Assembly: GCA_048173955.1 (NCBI GenBank)
Contig: DBEYOB010000118.1
Location: 1 to 19,123, forward strand
Direction: 5' to 3'
Length of the DNA: 19,123 nucleotides
Source of the DNA: CAZUFB01 sp048173955
GTDB taxonomy: Bacteria > Actinomycetota > Coriobacteriia > Coriobacteriales > UMGS124
The notes under the pieces are model-generated. The model was not told the origin of the DNA. It searched no databases and was given only the letters and a program-made list of their open reading frames with translations. Below are positions 7,760 to 15,209 of this stretch, in pieces (the stretch's first letter is position 1; each line of letters begins with the position of its first letter). Made by a program: the position numbers and the translations under genes.

Positions 7760-10700
7760 ATGTCGTTGGAGACCGCTGTCATGGACGCGTCGTCGCGCCA
7801 GGCGTTCCGCCGGGGCGAGGACCTCGTCGCGTCCCGCGCCGTCTCCACGTGGCAGGCAGAGGCCCGCGACGGCTCCGTCCTGCTCACAGGGACCGTTTCC
7901 GACCGCGCCTCGGTCGTGGAGGGCGTCGAGGTCGTGCTCGACGCCGACGCGGGGCGCATCCTCTCCCACGGCTGCCCGTGCACGCCGCGGCGCGGCGAGG
8001 ACGGCCTCTGCAAGCACTGCGTCGCCCTCGCCCTGACCTACCTCGACGCGCGGCGCCGCTTCGGAGGGCGCGCCGTCGACTCCCGCGCCGTCGCCGCCCT
8101 CGAGGAGGCCCCTGGGGGCGCACCGGACGCGATCTCGCTCCTCAAGACGCAGACCCAGGAGCTCCTCGCCCAGTTCCGTGCGCAGGACGCGCGCGCCGGT
8201 GCACGGCGGGCGGGCCGGAGCGGGGCGATACCCGAACCCCAGACGAGCCCTCAGGTGGGGCGCATGGTGTACGCCTACGCCGAAGAACGGGCGCGTGCCG
8301 TGGCACGGGGCGGGGCCGCCGGGCAGCCGTCCTCCCCGCATGCCGGGACGGCGGGCCCCGTCGATCTGCACCCGACGCTCGCCGCGGTCTCGAAATCCCC
8401 CTCTGCCGCAGGCTCCCTCGAGCGCTGCACGTGGGAGCTGCGCCTGCGCATCGCGGACGGACGCGCCGGCTACGCCGTGCGCCGAATCGACGAGCTCGTC
8501 GCCGCATGGGAGGCCGAGGCCTGCAACTCCTACGGCCGCGACCTCTCCTTCGCCCACACCTGCGACGCCTTCACCGAGCGTGCGCGCGGCATTCTGGGGA
8601 TCGTCGCACGCGTCCTGCGCACCCAGGAGGCGGCGCGCGCCGCCGGACGGACGTCCCCCTCCGCCGCATACGGCGTCAACACCAAGTCGCTTCCCCTCTC
8701 CGACGAGGATGCCGCGGACCTGCTCGACGCCCTCCGGGGCGGCGAGGTCCTGTTCGAATCCCGCTCCGCGGCCGACGAGGCGCGCCCGCGGCGCCTCCTC
8801 GTCGTCGATGGCGACCCGGCGCCGGAGATTCGCGTGAGGGCCGGCGAGCGCGGCGGGTACGACGTCGAGCTGCCGCGGGGCGCCGACTGCGTCTTGACCG
8901 CCGACCGGATGTACCTCCTGCTCGAAGATCGCGCCTGGAGGTGCTCGGAGGGCTACCACGAACGCATGGGGCGGTTCTTCCGCTCCGCGCTTCCCGCGCC
9001 GCTCCCCCTCCACGTCCGCGCCGCCGACATGCCGGCCTTCTGCTCGTCGGTCCTCCCGGCGCTCAGGCCCGCGGCCGCCATCGACCTGCCCGACGACGTC
9101 GCGGGGCTTTTGCCCCCGCCCGCCCGACTCTCGTTCAGGATCGGCAGTGCGCGCGGGCTCGTGACGTGCGACGCCTCCGTGACATACGGCGGCGTCGAAG
9201 TCGGCCTGTTCGACCCGGTCCTCCCCGCGCACCCGCTGCGCGATTTGGTCGCGGAGCGCTACGCGCAGTCCGTGGTGCACGCCTTCTTCCCCCTCTGCAC
9301 CCCCGTCGGCCCCAAAGGGTCGCCCCTGCTCCCGTGGGACGCGGGCCGCGCCCCCTCCGGGAAGCCCTGCTTCGAGGAGGGAGACGTCGAGGCCCTCTAC
9401 CGGCTCGTCTCCGCGGGCCTCGGCGAGCTCGCCGCGCTCGGCGACGTGCTGGTGCCCGACGAGATCCGCTCGGTCGGCGTGCGCGGCACCCCGCGCATCC
9501 GGGTCTTCGCCTCCGTCGTCGACGGGCTGCTCGACATCACCGTCGACTCGAGCGACCTCTCCACCGCCGATTTGCTCTCCTATCTGGCCTCCTACGAACG
9601 CAGGCAGCGCTTCGTCCGCCTCGCCGACGGCGACATCGTGCGCCTGGAGGACGGGGGCATCGAAGCGCTCTCCGAGCTGGCCGGCGCCCTCGGGATCGAC
9701 GCCCGGGCGCTCGTCGAAGGGGCCGGGGGCCTCCCCCTGAACCGCGTCCCGTTCGTCGACGCGACGATGAAGCGCTCCGAGGGCGTCCGGTTCGACCGCG
9801 ACGAGGGTTTCCGCAGCATCGTCCGCGAGTTCGACAGCATCGGCGACAACGACTTCGTCGAGCCCCCCAGCCTGCGCGACACGCTGCGGCCCTACCAGCG
9901 CGAAGGCTTCAAATGGATCTGTGCGCTCGCCAAGCTCGGGATTGGGGGGATCCTGGCCGACGACATGGGTCTGGGCAAGACCCTCCAGATCATCGCCTAT
10001 CTGCTTTCCCGACATGAGGCCGGGGAGCGCCTGCCGAGCCTCGTCGTCTGTCCCGCGTCGCTCGTATACAACTGGACGAGCGAGCTCGCCCGCTTCGCCC
10101 CCGCCCTGTCCGCGGCCGCGGTGGCCGGCACCCGCGAGGAGCGTCGGCGCACCGTTCGCGAGGCAGGCTCCCACGACGTGCTCGTCACCTCGTACGACCT
10201 GCTTAAACGGGACATAGATCTCTACAAACGGCAGCGCTTCCACTGCCAGGTGCTCGACGAGGCCCAGTACATCAAGAACAACGCGACGCTGGCGGCCCGC
10301 AGCGCCAAGCGGATCCGGGCGGACGTCAGGTTCGCCCTCACCGGCACACCGATCGAGAACCGCCTCTCCGAGCTCTGGAGCATCTTCGACTTCCTCACGC
10401 CCGGCCTGCTGGGCACGCGCGAGGCGTTCCGCCGCCGGTTCGAGGCGCCCGTCGCCGCGGGGGACGAGGAGGCGGCCCGGCGCCTCGGAAACCTGGTCGG
10501 CCCGTTCATCCTGCGCCGCATGAAGACCGACGTCCTCAAGGACCTCCCCGAGAAGACCGAGAGCCTCGTCTACGCGCACCTGGAAGGCGAGCAGGAAAAG
10601 CTCTACCGGGCGACGGCGGAGCGCCTCGCGCTGACCCTCGCCCACCAGCTTCCCCGCGAGTTCGAGGAGAACCGCATCGCCGTCCTCGCAGAGCTCACCA

Positions 10701-11269
10701 AGCTGCGCCAGATCTGCTGCGACCCCCGTCTGGCCTTCGAGGGCTACCGGGGCGCGTCTGCCAAGCTCGAAACCTGTCTCGACCTCGTGCGGAGCGCCGT
10801 CGACGGGGGCCACAAGGTGCTGCTGTTCTCGCAGTTCACCAGCATGCTCGGCATCATTGCCCGCAGGCTCGACGAGATCGGGATCGCCCATCACGAACTC
10901 ACCGGCGACACGCCGAAGGAACGCCGGGCGCATCTGGTGGGGTCGTTCGCCACCGACGGCGTCCCCGTGTTCCTCGTCTCGCTCAAGGCGGGCGGCGTCG
11001 GCCTCAACCTCACCGCCGCCGACATCGTGATCCACTACGACCCCTGGTGGAACCTCGCGGCACAGAACCAGGCGACCGACCGCGCCCACCGCATCGGGCA
11101 GACGAAGCCCGTGACCGTGATGCGCCTTATAGCGCAGGGCACGGTCGAAGAGAAGATCGTGCACCTGCAGGAGGCGAAGCGCGACCTTGCGGAAACCGTC
11201 CTGGGCGGCGAGGCCGTGGGCAGCACGCGCCTCACGCGCGAGGACATCCTGGCGCTGCTGGAACCCTGA
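7760..11269 (+). CDS. SWI2/SNF2-family DNA-dependent ATPase with N-terminal SWIM zinc finger
   Basis: This 1169-residue protein has a SWIM zinc finger near its start: C72-P-C74, nine residues, then C84-K-H86, the CxCx(n)CxH pattern. A long less-recognisable region (about 100-690) follows, as in bacterial SNF2 proteins of this type. Then come the two RecA-like helicase lobes, with Walker A DDMGLGKT (734-741), DEAQ box (833-836), LTGTPIENR, VFLVSLKAGGVGLNLT and DRAHRIGQ (1107-1114). Bacterial relatives (RapA/HepA-like) translocate on DNA and remodel protein-DNA complexes such as stalled RNA polymerase; the exact target here is unknown. The frame is open far upstream, but the ATG at 7760 is chosen because AAGGAGG lies seven bases before it and earlier codons run antisense through pcrA. 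Its TGA directly abuts the uppP stop. Confidence 0.93.
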   Translation: MSLETAVMDASSRQAFRRGEDLVASRAVSTWQAEARDGSVLLTGTVSDRASVVEGVEVVLDADAGRILSHGCPCTPRRGEDGLCKHCVALALTYLDARRRFGGRAVDSRAVAALEEAPGGAPDAISLLKTQTQELLAQFRAQDARAGARRAGRSGAIPEPQTSPQVGRMVYAYAEERARAVARGGAAGQPSSPHAGTAGPVDLHPTLAAVSKSPSAAGSLERCTWELRLRIADGRAGYAVRRIDELVAAWEAEACNSYGRDLSFAHTCDAFTERARGILGIVARVLRTQEAARAAGRTSPSAAYGVNTKSLPLSDEDAADLLDALRGGEVLFESRSAADEARPRRLLVVDGDPAPEIRVRAGERGGYDVELPRGADCVLTADRMYLLLEDRAWRCSEGYHERMGRFFRSALPAPLPLHVRAADMPAFCSSVLPALRPAAAIDLPDDVAGLLPPPARLSFRIGSARGLVTCDASVTYGGVEVGLFDPVLPAHPLRDLVAERYAQSVVHAFFPLCTPVGPKGSPLLPWDAGRAPSGKPCFEEGDVEALYRLVSAGLGELAALGDVLVPDEIRSVGVRGTPRIRVFASVVDGLLDITVDSSDLSTADLLSYLASYERRQRFVRLADGDIVRLEDGGIEALSELAGALGIDARALVEGAGGLPLNRVPFVDATMKRSEGVRFDRDEGFRSIVREFDSIGDNDFVEPPSLRDTLRPYQREGFKWICALAKLGIGGILADDMGLGKTLQIIAYLLSRHEAGERLPSLVVCPASLVYNWTSELARFAPALSAAAVAGTREERRRTVREAGSHDVLVTSYDLLKRDIDLYKRQRFHCQVLDEAQYIKNNATLAARSAKRIRADVRFALTGTPIENRLSELWSIFDFLTPGLLGTREAFRRRFEAPVAAGDEEAARRLGNLVGPFILRRMKTDVLKDLPEKTESLVYAHLEGEQEKLYRATAERLALTLAHQLPREFEENRIAVLAELTKLRQICCDPRLAFEGYRGASAKLETCLDLVRSAVDGGHKVLLFSQFTSMLGIIARRLDEIGIAHHELTGDTPKERRAHLVGSFATDGVPVFLVSLKAGGVGLNLTAADIVIHYDPWWNLAAQNQATDRAHRIGQTKPVTVMRLIAQGTVEEKIVHLQEAKRDLAETVLGGEAVGSTRLTREDILALLEP

Positions 11270-12220
11270 CTACCCGACGATCAGGAAGTAGGCGAGCACG
11301 AGCGCGCCGAGGGCGATGCGGTACCAGCCGAACGGCTTGAAGTCATGGCGGCGCACAAAGCCCGTGAGCCAGTTGATCGCAAGCAGCGAGGTCACGAAGG
11401 CGACGACGAGGCCAACGCCCATGATCGCCCACTCGGTCCCCGTCATCGCGTTCCCGGCAAGGAGAAACTTGACGATCTTGAGCAGGCTCGCCCCGAGCAT
11501 GACCGGGATGGCGAGGAAGAACGTGAACTTGGTGGCGACGCCTCGCGTCGTCCCGAGCAGCAGGCCGCCGATGATGGTCGAACCCGAGCGCGAGGTACCC
11601 GGGATGAGCGACAGGACCTGGAAGCAGCCGATTCCCAGGGCGGTCTTCCACGACATGTCGTCGAGCGTCGCGATGCGGCCGAAGTCGGCGTCGTCGCCGC
11701 CTGCGGCGCGCTGGGGGGCAGGCGCGGCGAAGTGCGACCCCGCGGGCGAAGCCGGGGCGCCCGCAAGCTGGGCGCCGACGCGGTCGCGCATCCTGTTGGC
11801 GCGCCACGTCTCGATGGCGATGAACGCGATGCCGTACACGATGAGCATCGCCGCGACGACATAAGCGTTGTAGAGGTGCTCCTCCATGAAGTCGTTCAGC
11901 GGGAGGCCGATCGCGGCGGCGGGGATGCAGCCGAGCACGATCTTGCCCCACAGGCCCCACGTCGCCCGGCGCCCGTCCGGCCCTTTGCTCGGCGCGAACG
12001 GGTTGAGCTCCTTGAAGAACTGGACGACGACGGAGAGGATCGCGCCGAGCTGGATGACGACGAGGAACATGTTCCAGAAGTCCTCGGAAACGTCGAGCTT
12101 GATGAACTCGTCGACCAGGATCATGTGGCCGGTCGACGAGATGGGCAGCCATTCGGTGATGCCCTCGACCAGGCCGAGGAACGCCGACTTGAGCAGTTCG
12201 ATAACCAGGGAAAAGTCCAT
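11270..12220 (-). CDS. uppP: Undecaprenyl-diphosphatase UppP/BacA
   Basis: This integral membrane phosphatase converts undecaprenyl diphosphate to the monophosphate, recycling the lipid carrier for peptidoglycan and other wall polymers; extra activity gives bacitracin tolerance. Both family signatures are present: the first around residues 18-32 (EGITEW then LPISSTGH, with E19, E23 and H32), and PGTSRSG (207-213, with R211). Hydrophobic segments run through the whole protein. At 316 residues it is longer than the usual roughly 265-280. The excess is a hydrophilic Ala/Pro/Gly-rich loop at about 145-185. The start is the ATG at 12218-12220, with GGAGGAA about ten bases upstream. The gene is monocistronic, meeting the SNF2 gene stop-to-stop. 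Confidence 0.96.
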   Translation of the reverse strand: MDFSLVIELLKSAFLGLVEGITEWLPISSTGHMILVDEFIKLDVSEDFWNMFLVVIQLGAILSVVVQFFKELNPFAPSKGPDGRRATWGLWGKIVLGCIPAAAIGLPLNDFMEEHLYNAYVVAAMLIVYGIAFIAIETWRANRMRDRVGAQLAGAPASPAGSHFAAPAPQRAAGGDDADFGRIATLDDMSWKTALGIGCFQVLSLIPGTSRSGSTIIGGLLLGTTRGVATKFTFFLAIPVMLGASLLKIVKFLLAGNAMTGTEWAIMGVGLVVAFVTSLLAINWLTGFVRRHDFKPFGWYRIALGALVLAYFLIVG

Positions 12221-12375
12221 CGTGAGGGGTTCCTCCCCGCGCCTGCCGCCCCAAGGGGCGCAGCGCGTCCGGTTGCGGTTGTCTTGCGTATTATGACGTC
12301 AGAGGGGCCGCCGTCCCACCCCCGTAGCACAAAAACTCGAATTGCGGTTCAAAATGGCGCACAGAACGATGTGCG
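12221..12375 (-). promoter_or_regulatory. uppP upstream region with a candidate -10 box
   Basis: Reading toward uppP, CATAAT (12291-12296) resembles a -10 element. It overlaps an 8-bp palindrome, TGACGTCA (12295-12302), a possible operator. No convincing -35 hexamer stands 17 bp further upstream. The rest is AT-richer than its surroundings, with the uspA terminator behind it. Confidence 0.35.
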
Positions 12376-12427
12376 GAAAACGGAAACGGCCCCGCACGGG
12401 CGACAAGGGGCCGTCCGTGCGGGGCCG
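12376..12427 (-). terminator. Intrinsic terminator of the universal stress protein gene
   Basis: A perfect 13-bp inverted repeat, CGGCCCCGCACGG (12387-12399) with CCGTGCGGGGCCG (12415-12427), encloses a 15-nt loop. On the minus strand the stem is followed by TTTCCGTTTTCC. It begins about 28 nt after the stop of the stress-protein gene. This is the clearest terminator in the window. Confidence 0.85.
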
Positions 12428-12455
12428 ACAGGCGAGGCGGGTGCGAGCCGAGGGG

Positions 12456-12902
12456 CTACTTGACGATCAGCACGTCGCAGTCGCAGCTGCGGACCAAAAA
12501 CGTCGAGATCGAGCCGAGGATGGCGTACTTGATGTTGCTCAGGCCACGCGCGCCGCAGATGACGAGGTCGGGCTGGAGCGGGTTGATGAACTCGTCCATC
12601 AACGTCTCGCGGACGCGGCCCGCCTTGGCGTCGACCGTGATGCCCTTGATTCCGGGCATGCTGCGCGCCTTCTCGATGTCGGCGGCGACCGAGTCCTTCC
12701 ACGCCTTCTCGAGGCTCGGGATCAGCGTCGCGGGATAGGTGCCGGCCGCCTGCATCGGCGTGGAGTCGATGACGTGGCCGACGTAGAGCTCGGCCCCGCT
12801 GTTCGCCGCAATCTCGCAGGCGCGCTCGAGGACGCGAGACTGCATCTCGCTGCCGTCAAGGGAGACAAACACCTTGCGGTAGGTTCCGTTTGTGCCGGAC
12901 AT
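12456..12902 (-). CDS. Universal stress protein (UspA family, ATP-binding type)
   Basis: This 148-residue single-domain Usp is a small cytoplasmic alpha/beta protein, usually dimeric and induced by starvation or stress. It starts with beta-strand KVFVSLDGS, where Asp16 is the usual ATP-contact position. It ends with GARG (117-120), nine residues, then G130-S131: the G-2x-G-9x-G(S/T) loop of ATP-binding members, followed by the closing strand DVLIVK. An in-frame ATG at 12921-12923 would add seven residues but lacks a ribosome-binding site. The ATG at 12900-12902 is preceded by GGGGGA and is preferred. The gene is monocistronic, with its own terminator and an unusual repeat-bearing leader (12950-13017). 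The stress that induces it cannot be read from sequence. Confidence 0.92.
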   Translation of the reverse strand: MSGTNGTYRKVFVSLDGSEMQSRVLERACEIAANSGAELYVGHVIDSTPMQAAGTYPATLIPSLEKAWKDSVAADIEKARSMPGIKGITVDAKAGRVRETLMDEFINPLQPDLVICGARGLSNIKYAILGSISTFLVRSCDCDVLIVK

Positions 12903-12949
12903 GATTCCCCCATTCAATCGCATGGCCTACGGCGCACAGGCGTCGCGGG

Positions 12950-13017
12950 CGGACAACTGACGCTCCCCGATGCGCGGCGCTTTCAGCGCATCGCGTCAAT
13001 CGGACAACCATAGTGTA
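12950..13017 (-). promoter_or_regulatory. Stress-protein gene upstream region with nested repeats
   Basis: The octamer CGGACAAC occurs twice in the same orientation (12950-12957 and 13001-13008). Between the copies lie inverted pairs TGACGC/GCGTCA (12958-12963 with 12993-12998) and GATGCGC/GCGCATC (12969-12975 with 12986-12992), able to form a hairpin. A -10-like TACACT (13012-13017, minus) just upstream would place these in the 5' leader of the Usp mRNA. This could be an operator or a leader hairpin; neither is proven. Confidence 0.4.
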
Positions 13018-13102
13018 TCGCACCGGGGCCCTCCCGGCGCCGTTGGGGATTAATTTTACCCGACGGACATCCGACGCCGGCCGCAGGGGTCGCGGCGTGC
13101 CG

Positions 13103-13257
13103 GCGCCTGGGGCGGGCCGGCGGCCGGGACGAACTGGCGGCCAGGGGCGGGCCAGCGCCTGGAGCGGGCTAGCGGCCGGGACGGGGCGACATCCGGAACG
13201 GGCTGGCAGCCGGGACGGGACGACATCCGGAACGGGCTGGCAGCCGGGACGGGACGA
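13103..13257. repeat. GC-rich imperfect direct repeats (52-bp and 34-bp periods)
   Basis: A block beginning GCGCCTGG occurs at 13103-13131 and 13155-13183, with 3 differences over 29 bp. It runs into a 34-bp unit beginning GCCGGGACGGG, present at 13175-13208 and 13209-13242 with one difference, plus a partial third copy at 13243-13257. The last copy merges with the left arm of the palindrome. There is no spacer/repeat alternation of the CRISPR type. Confidence 0.8.
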
Positions 13258-13430
13258 TGTCTGAAGAATTGCGAGTTGCGAACGATTCGGAAGGCGCATT
13301 CGAATCCTATCGAGCACCTGATGGAAAACAAGACATACTTTTTAGAAAGACTTCTTAACATCAGGTCGGCTAAATCCGAATATCGGGGATGGCAAACCGT
13401 TCGCAAAGCGCATTTTTTCAGACACCGCCC
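13252..13430 (-). repeat. Long imperfect palindrome (about 179 bp), AT-rich centre
   Basis: Outer arms 13252-13287 and 13395-13430 are inverted copies, matching at 29 of 36 positions (shared core CGTTCGCAA and TTCAGACA). An inner perfect stem, ACCTGATG (13316-13323) with CATCAGGT (13359-13366), has exactly the same centre, 13341. The stretches between are related but diverged, with a small indel. The loop is AT-rich and contains CTTTTTAG. Read as minus-strand RNA, three arm mismatches become G-U pairs and one an A-C mismatch. On the plus strand it is the reverse. This favours a minus-strand RNA structure, perhaps a 3' element of the metallopeptidase mRNA. A degenerate MITE-like insertion is the alternative. 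Confidence 0.7.
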
Positions 13431-13524
13431 GCCTTCTCGTGTCCCGCGCGCCCCGCGTGTCCCCGCGCCCGCACGCATGCCCCGCCCCCACGCGCACTTC
13501 CCTCCCGCACCCGCTGGCCTATGG

Positions 13525-14313
13525 CTAGCGCCCCTGCGACACGCGACGCAAAAGCGCCTCGCGGTCGCGCCAGTCGGGCAGTTGGCGGTCCATGAGGCCC
13601 CTGAAGCGCGGGCCATGGCCGCGCTCGAGCAGATGGCACAGCTCGTGGACCACGATGAGCTCGAGGCACTCCGACGGAAAATGGACGAGCGACACGGCGA
13701 GCCACACGCGGTGCGCGCCCGTGTTGCACGTGCCCCAGCGCGTCTGCATGTCGCGGTAACGCAGTTCGGCGACGTGCACGCCCATGCGCCCCTCCCAGGA
13801 GCGGACCAGAGGCTCCGCCCTGGAGGCGAGGACGTCGCGCAGGCGTTGGACGACGGCGCGCTCGACAGGCCCCCGCCCCTCGGGCGGGCACGCCTCCCAT
13901 GCCGCGCGGACGCGGGCGCGGAGCGGCTCGTCCGACGAGGGGCAGCGAGCCGCAAGGAGCCGGGCGACCCGGTCGGGAACGACCTCCTCCAACGGCCGGC
14001 GGTCCCCCCACAGGAGCACCGTGGCGTCGGGCGCCACATGTCCGCGCCGCGGCGACGCGGGGAGGGCCGCGGCCAGCTCGGCGCGCCTCCGCTCGATCCA
14101 AGCGGCGTTCGCCTCCACGAACTCCTCGACGCCGCGCAGGGGCATCGAGACGGGCGCGCTGACGCGGACCGGCCCCTCTACGTCGTCGACGCGCAGGTAG
14201 GCGCGCATGATGCGCTTGCGCGTCAGCTCGACGTCGAAGCCCGCGATACGCGCTCTCTCGACGCTCACGACCGAGCCGTGCCCCGGCCGGACATACCGCA
14301 TGCGCGCCGCCAT
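13525..14313 (-). CDS. YgjP/DUF45-type zinc metallopeptidase
   Basis: This 262-residue protein of the DUF45 (YgjP-like, M48-related) family carries the signature HELCH (223-227), with a third ligand candidate His233 in RGHGPRF. The family's upstream motif appears as TRWGTC (191-196; usually KWGSC). Relatives are called 'M48 family metallopeptidase' or 'metal-dependent hydrolase'; their substrate is not established. The N-terminal half (about 1-85) is the usual YgjP-type beta-rich entry. An insert at about 125-160 looks longer and more Arg/Pro-rich than usual. The frame is open to 14580, but the ATG at 14311-14313 has GAGAGG seven bases upstream. A longer start would overlap the divergent secreted-protein gene. 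No signal peptide is seen, so it is probably cytoplasmic. Confidence 0.85.
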   Translation of the reverse strand: MAARMRYVRPGHGSVVSVERARIAGFDVELTRKRIMRAYLRVDDVEGPVRVSAPVSMPLRGVEEFVEANAAWIERRRAELAAALPASPRRGHVAPDATVLLWGDRRPLEEVVPDRVARLLAARCPSSDEPLRARVRAAWEACPPEGRGPVERAVVQRLRDVLASRAEPLVRSWEGRMGVHVAELRYRDMQTRWGTCNTGAHRVWLAVSLVHFPSECLELIVVHELCHLLERGHGPRFRGLMDRQLPDWRDREALLRRVSQGR

Positions 14314-14464
14314 GGAACCGCCTCTCGCGTCGTCGGACCTCCGCGAAAGTTTTTCAAAAAATTCCGGGAGGGGTGCAAGGAAACGCCGTCGCCCGCCGTG
14401 TTCTGGGTGAAGGGGGAAGGGACGGCACGCCCATACTACCCCACCGAGAGCAAAGGAGAGAACA
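14314..14464. promoter_or_regulatory. Divergent intergenic region, metallopeptidase / secreted repeat protein
   Basis: This is a 151-bp gap. An A/T island around 14346-14363 (TTTTTCAAAAAATT) is the only AT-rich stretch and could feed a minus-strand promoter. Toward the secreted-protein gene, GGAAAC (14379-14384), then CCGTG (14396-14400) and CTG (14403-14405), resembles an ECF-type promoter and recurs upstream of the sigma gene. The ribosome-binding site AAAGGAG lies at 14452-14458. Confidence 0.4.
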
Positions 14465-15151
14465 ATGAGGAAATCCCACATCATCGTCACCGCACTGGTC
14501 GCCTCCGCACTGATGGTCGGCACTGCCGGCACGGCGCTCGCCGCCGGCATGGGCCACGGCCGCGGCGCGGGCGGTGGCAACGGGAACGGCTGGGGCCAGG
14601 GCGGCGGCTACGGTTGCTGCTGGTCGACGGGCCCGTCAGGTTGGGGATGCGGCGCTGGCTACGGCACCGGCGCGGGCTACGTCGACGCCGACGGCGACGG
14701 CGTGTGCGACAACCTGGGCACCGGCGCGGGGCAGGGTCAGGGCGGCGGACGCAACTACGTCGACGAGAACGGCGACGGGGTCTGCGACAACCTGGGCACC
14801 GGCGCTGGCTACGGCTCCGGCGCGGGCTACGTCGACGCCGACGGCGACGGGGTCTGCGACAACTTCGAAGCCTGGCACGGCTGCGGCGCGGGCTACGTCG
14901 ATGAGAACGGCGACGGGGTCTGCGACAACTGCGGCCATCTGGGCTACCAGACCGACGACGGCGCCTGGTGGTGCGGCCACGGCTTGCGCTACGTCGACGC
15001 CGACGGCGACGGGGTCTGCGACTACGCCGGAACGGGTACGCGCGGGGGCCTGGGCTACGTCGACGCCGACGGCGACGGGGTCTGCGACAACCTGGGCACC
15101 GGCGCGGGGCAAGGCCAGGGGCAGGGCGGCGGCCGGGGATGGCGCGCGTAG
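14465..15151 (+). CDS. Secreted protein with six calcium-loop-like DxDGDGxCD repeats
   Basis: This 228-residue protein has a Sec signal peptide (residues 1-26, MRKSH then a hydrophobic core, likely cut after ALA). A Gly/His/Asn-rich stretch (about 28-50, with GMGHGRG) follows. Then come six repeats, YVD(A/E)(D/N)GDGVCD, starting near residues 72, 98, 122, 144, 176 and 198. Acidic residues at loop positions 1, 3, 5 and 9 recall EF-hand/dockerin or thrombospondin-type-3 calcium loops. Each loop also carries one Cys, so disulfides or metal binding are possible. Spacers are Gly-rich (GTGAG); a distinct segment around 156-172 is Cys/Trp/His-rich. No cell-wall anchor is seen. Calcium binding is inferred from the loop pattern. 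The ribosome-binding site AAGGAG supports the ATG. Next comes the ECF sigma gene, so a role in that signalling unit is likely. Confidence 0.82.
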   Translation: MRKSHIIVTALVASALMVGTAGTALAAGMGHGRGAGGGNGNGWGQGGGYGCCWSTGPSGWGCGAGYGTGAGYVDADGDGVCDNLGTGAGQGQGGGRNYVDENGDGVCDNLGTGAGYGSGAGYVDADGDGVCDNFEAWHGCGAGYVDENGDGVCDNCGHLGYQTDDGAWWCGHGLRYVDADGDGVCDYAGTGTRGGLGYVDADGDGVCDNLGTGAGQGQGQGGGRGWRA

Positions 15152-15178
15152 CGGCGCAGCCCCGGGGTCAGATGCCGC

Positions 15179-15184
15179 TATAAT
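15179..15184 (+). promoter_or_regulatory. Candidate -10 box upstream of the ECF sigma gene
   Basis: A consensus TATAAT stands 92 nt before the sigma-factor start, in an otherwise very GC-rich gap. A matching -35 TTGACA is not visible at 16-18 bp. If used, it would give the sigma/anti-sigma pair a housekeeping promoter independent of the secreted-protein gene. Confidence 0.4.
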
Positions 15185-15209
15185 GGGTCCGTTCGGTTCC
15201 TGAAACCAC

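Larger units (their letters stand above)
12903..13524. other. Gene-free repeat-bearing region
   Basis: These 622 bases carry no credible gene. Open frames here lack ribosome-binding sites and have arginine/proline-rich, repeat-derived translations. The region holds, in order: the upstream region of the stress-protein gene (to about 13040), GC-rich imperfect direct repeats (13103-13257), and a long imperfect palindrome (13252-13430) whose centre is strikingly AT-rich. The last stretch, 13431-13524, is C-rich with no clear signal. Confidence 0.7.

Noticed and set aside
7610..11164. A 1184-codon open frame antisense to the SNF2 gene
   Set aside because: It mirrors the SNF2 coding frame; high G+C keeps the opposite strand open. 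The translation has no recognisable domain, and the plus frame carries all helicase motifs.
13175..13257. Possible CRISPR array
   Set aside because: Units are head-to-tail with no unique spacers and no cas genes nearby.
13252..13430. Insertion sequence
   Set aside because: No transposase is encoded, and clear target-site duplications were not seen; only a non-autonomous relic remains possible.
13056..14039. A minus-strand 327-codon open frame across the repeats and palindrome
   Set aside because: The translation is Arg/Pro-rich and built from the DNA repeats. It overlaps the metallopeptidase gene in another frame and has no ribosome-binding site.
14314..14580. Longer start for the metallopeptidase
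   Set aside because: It would overlap the divergent secreted-protein gene, while a good ribosome-binding site precedes the ATG at 14313.
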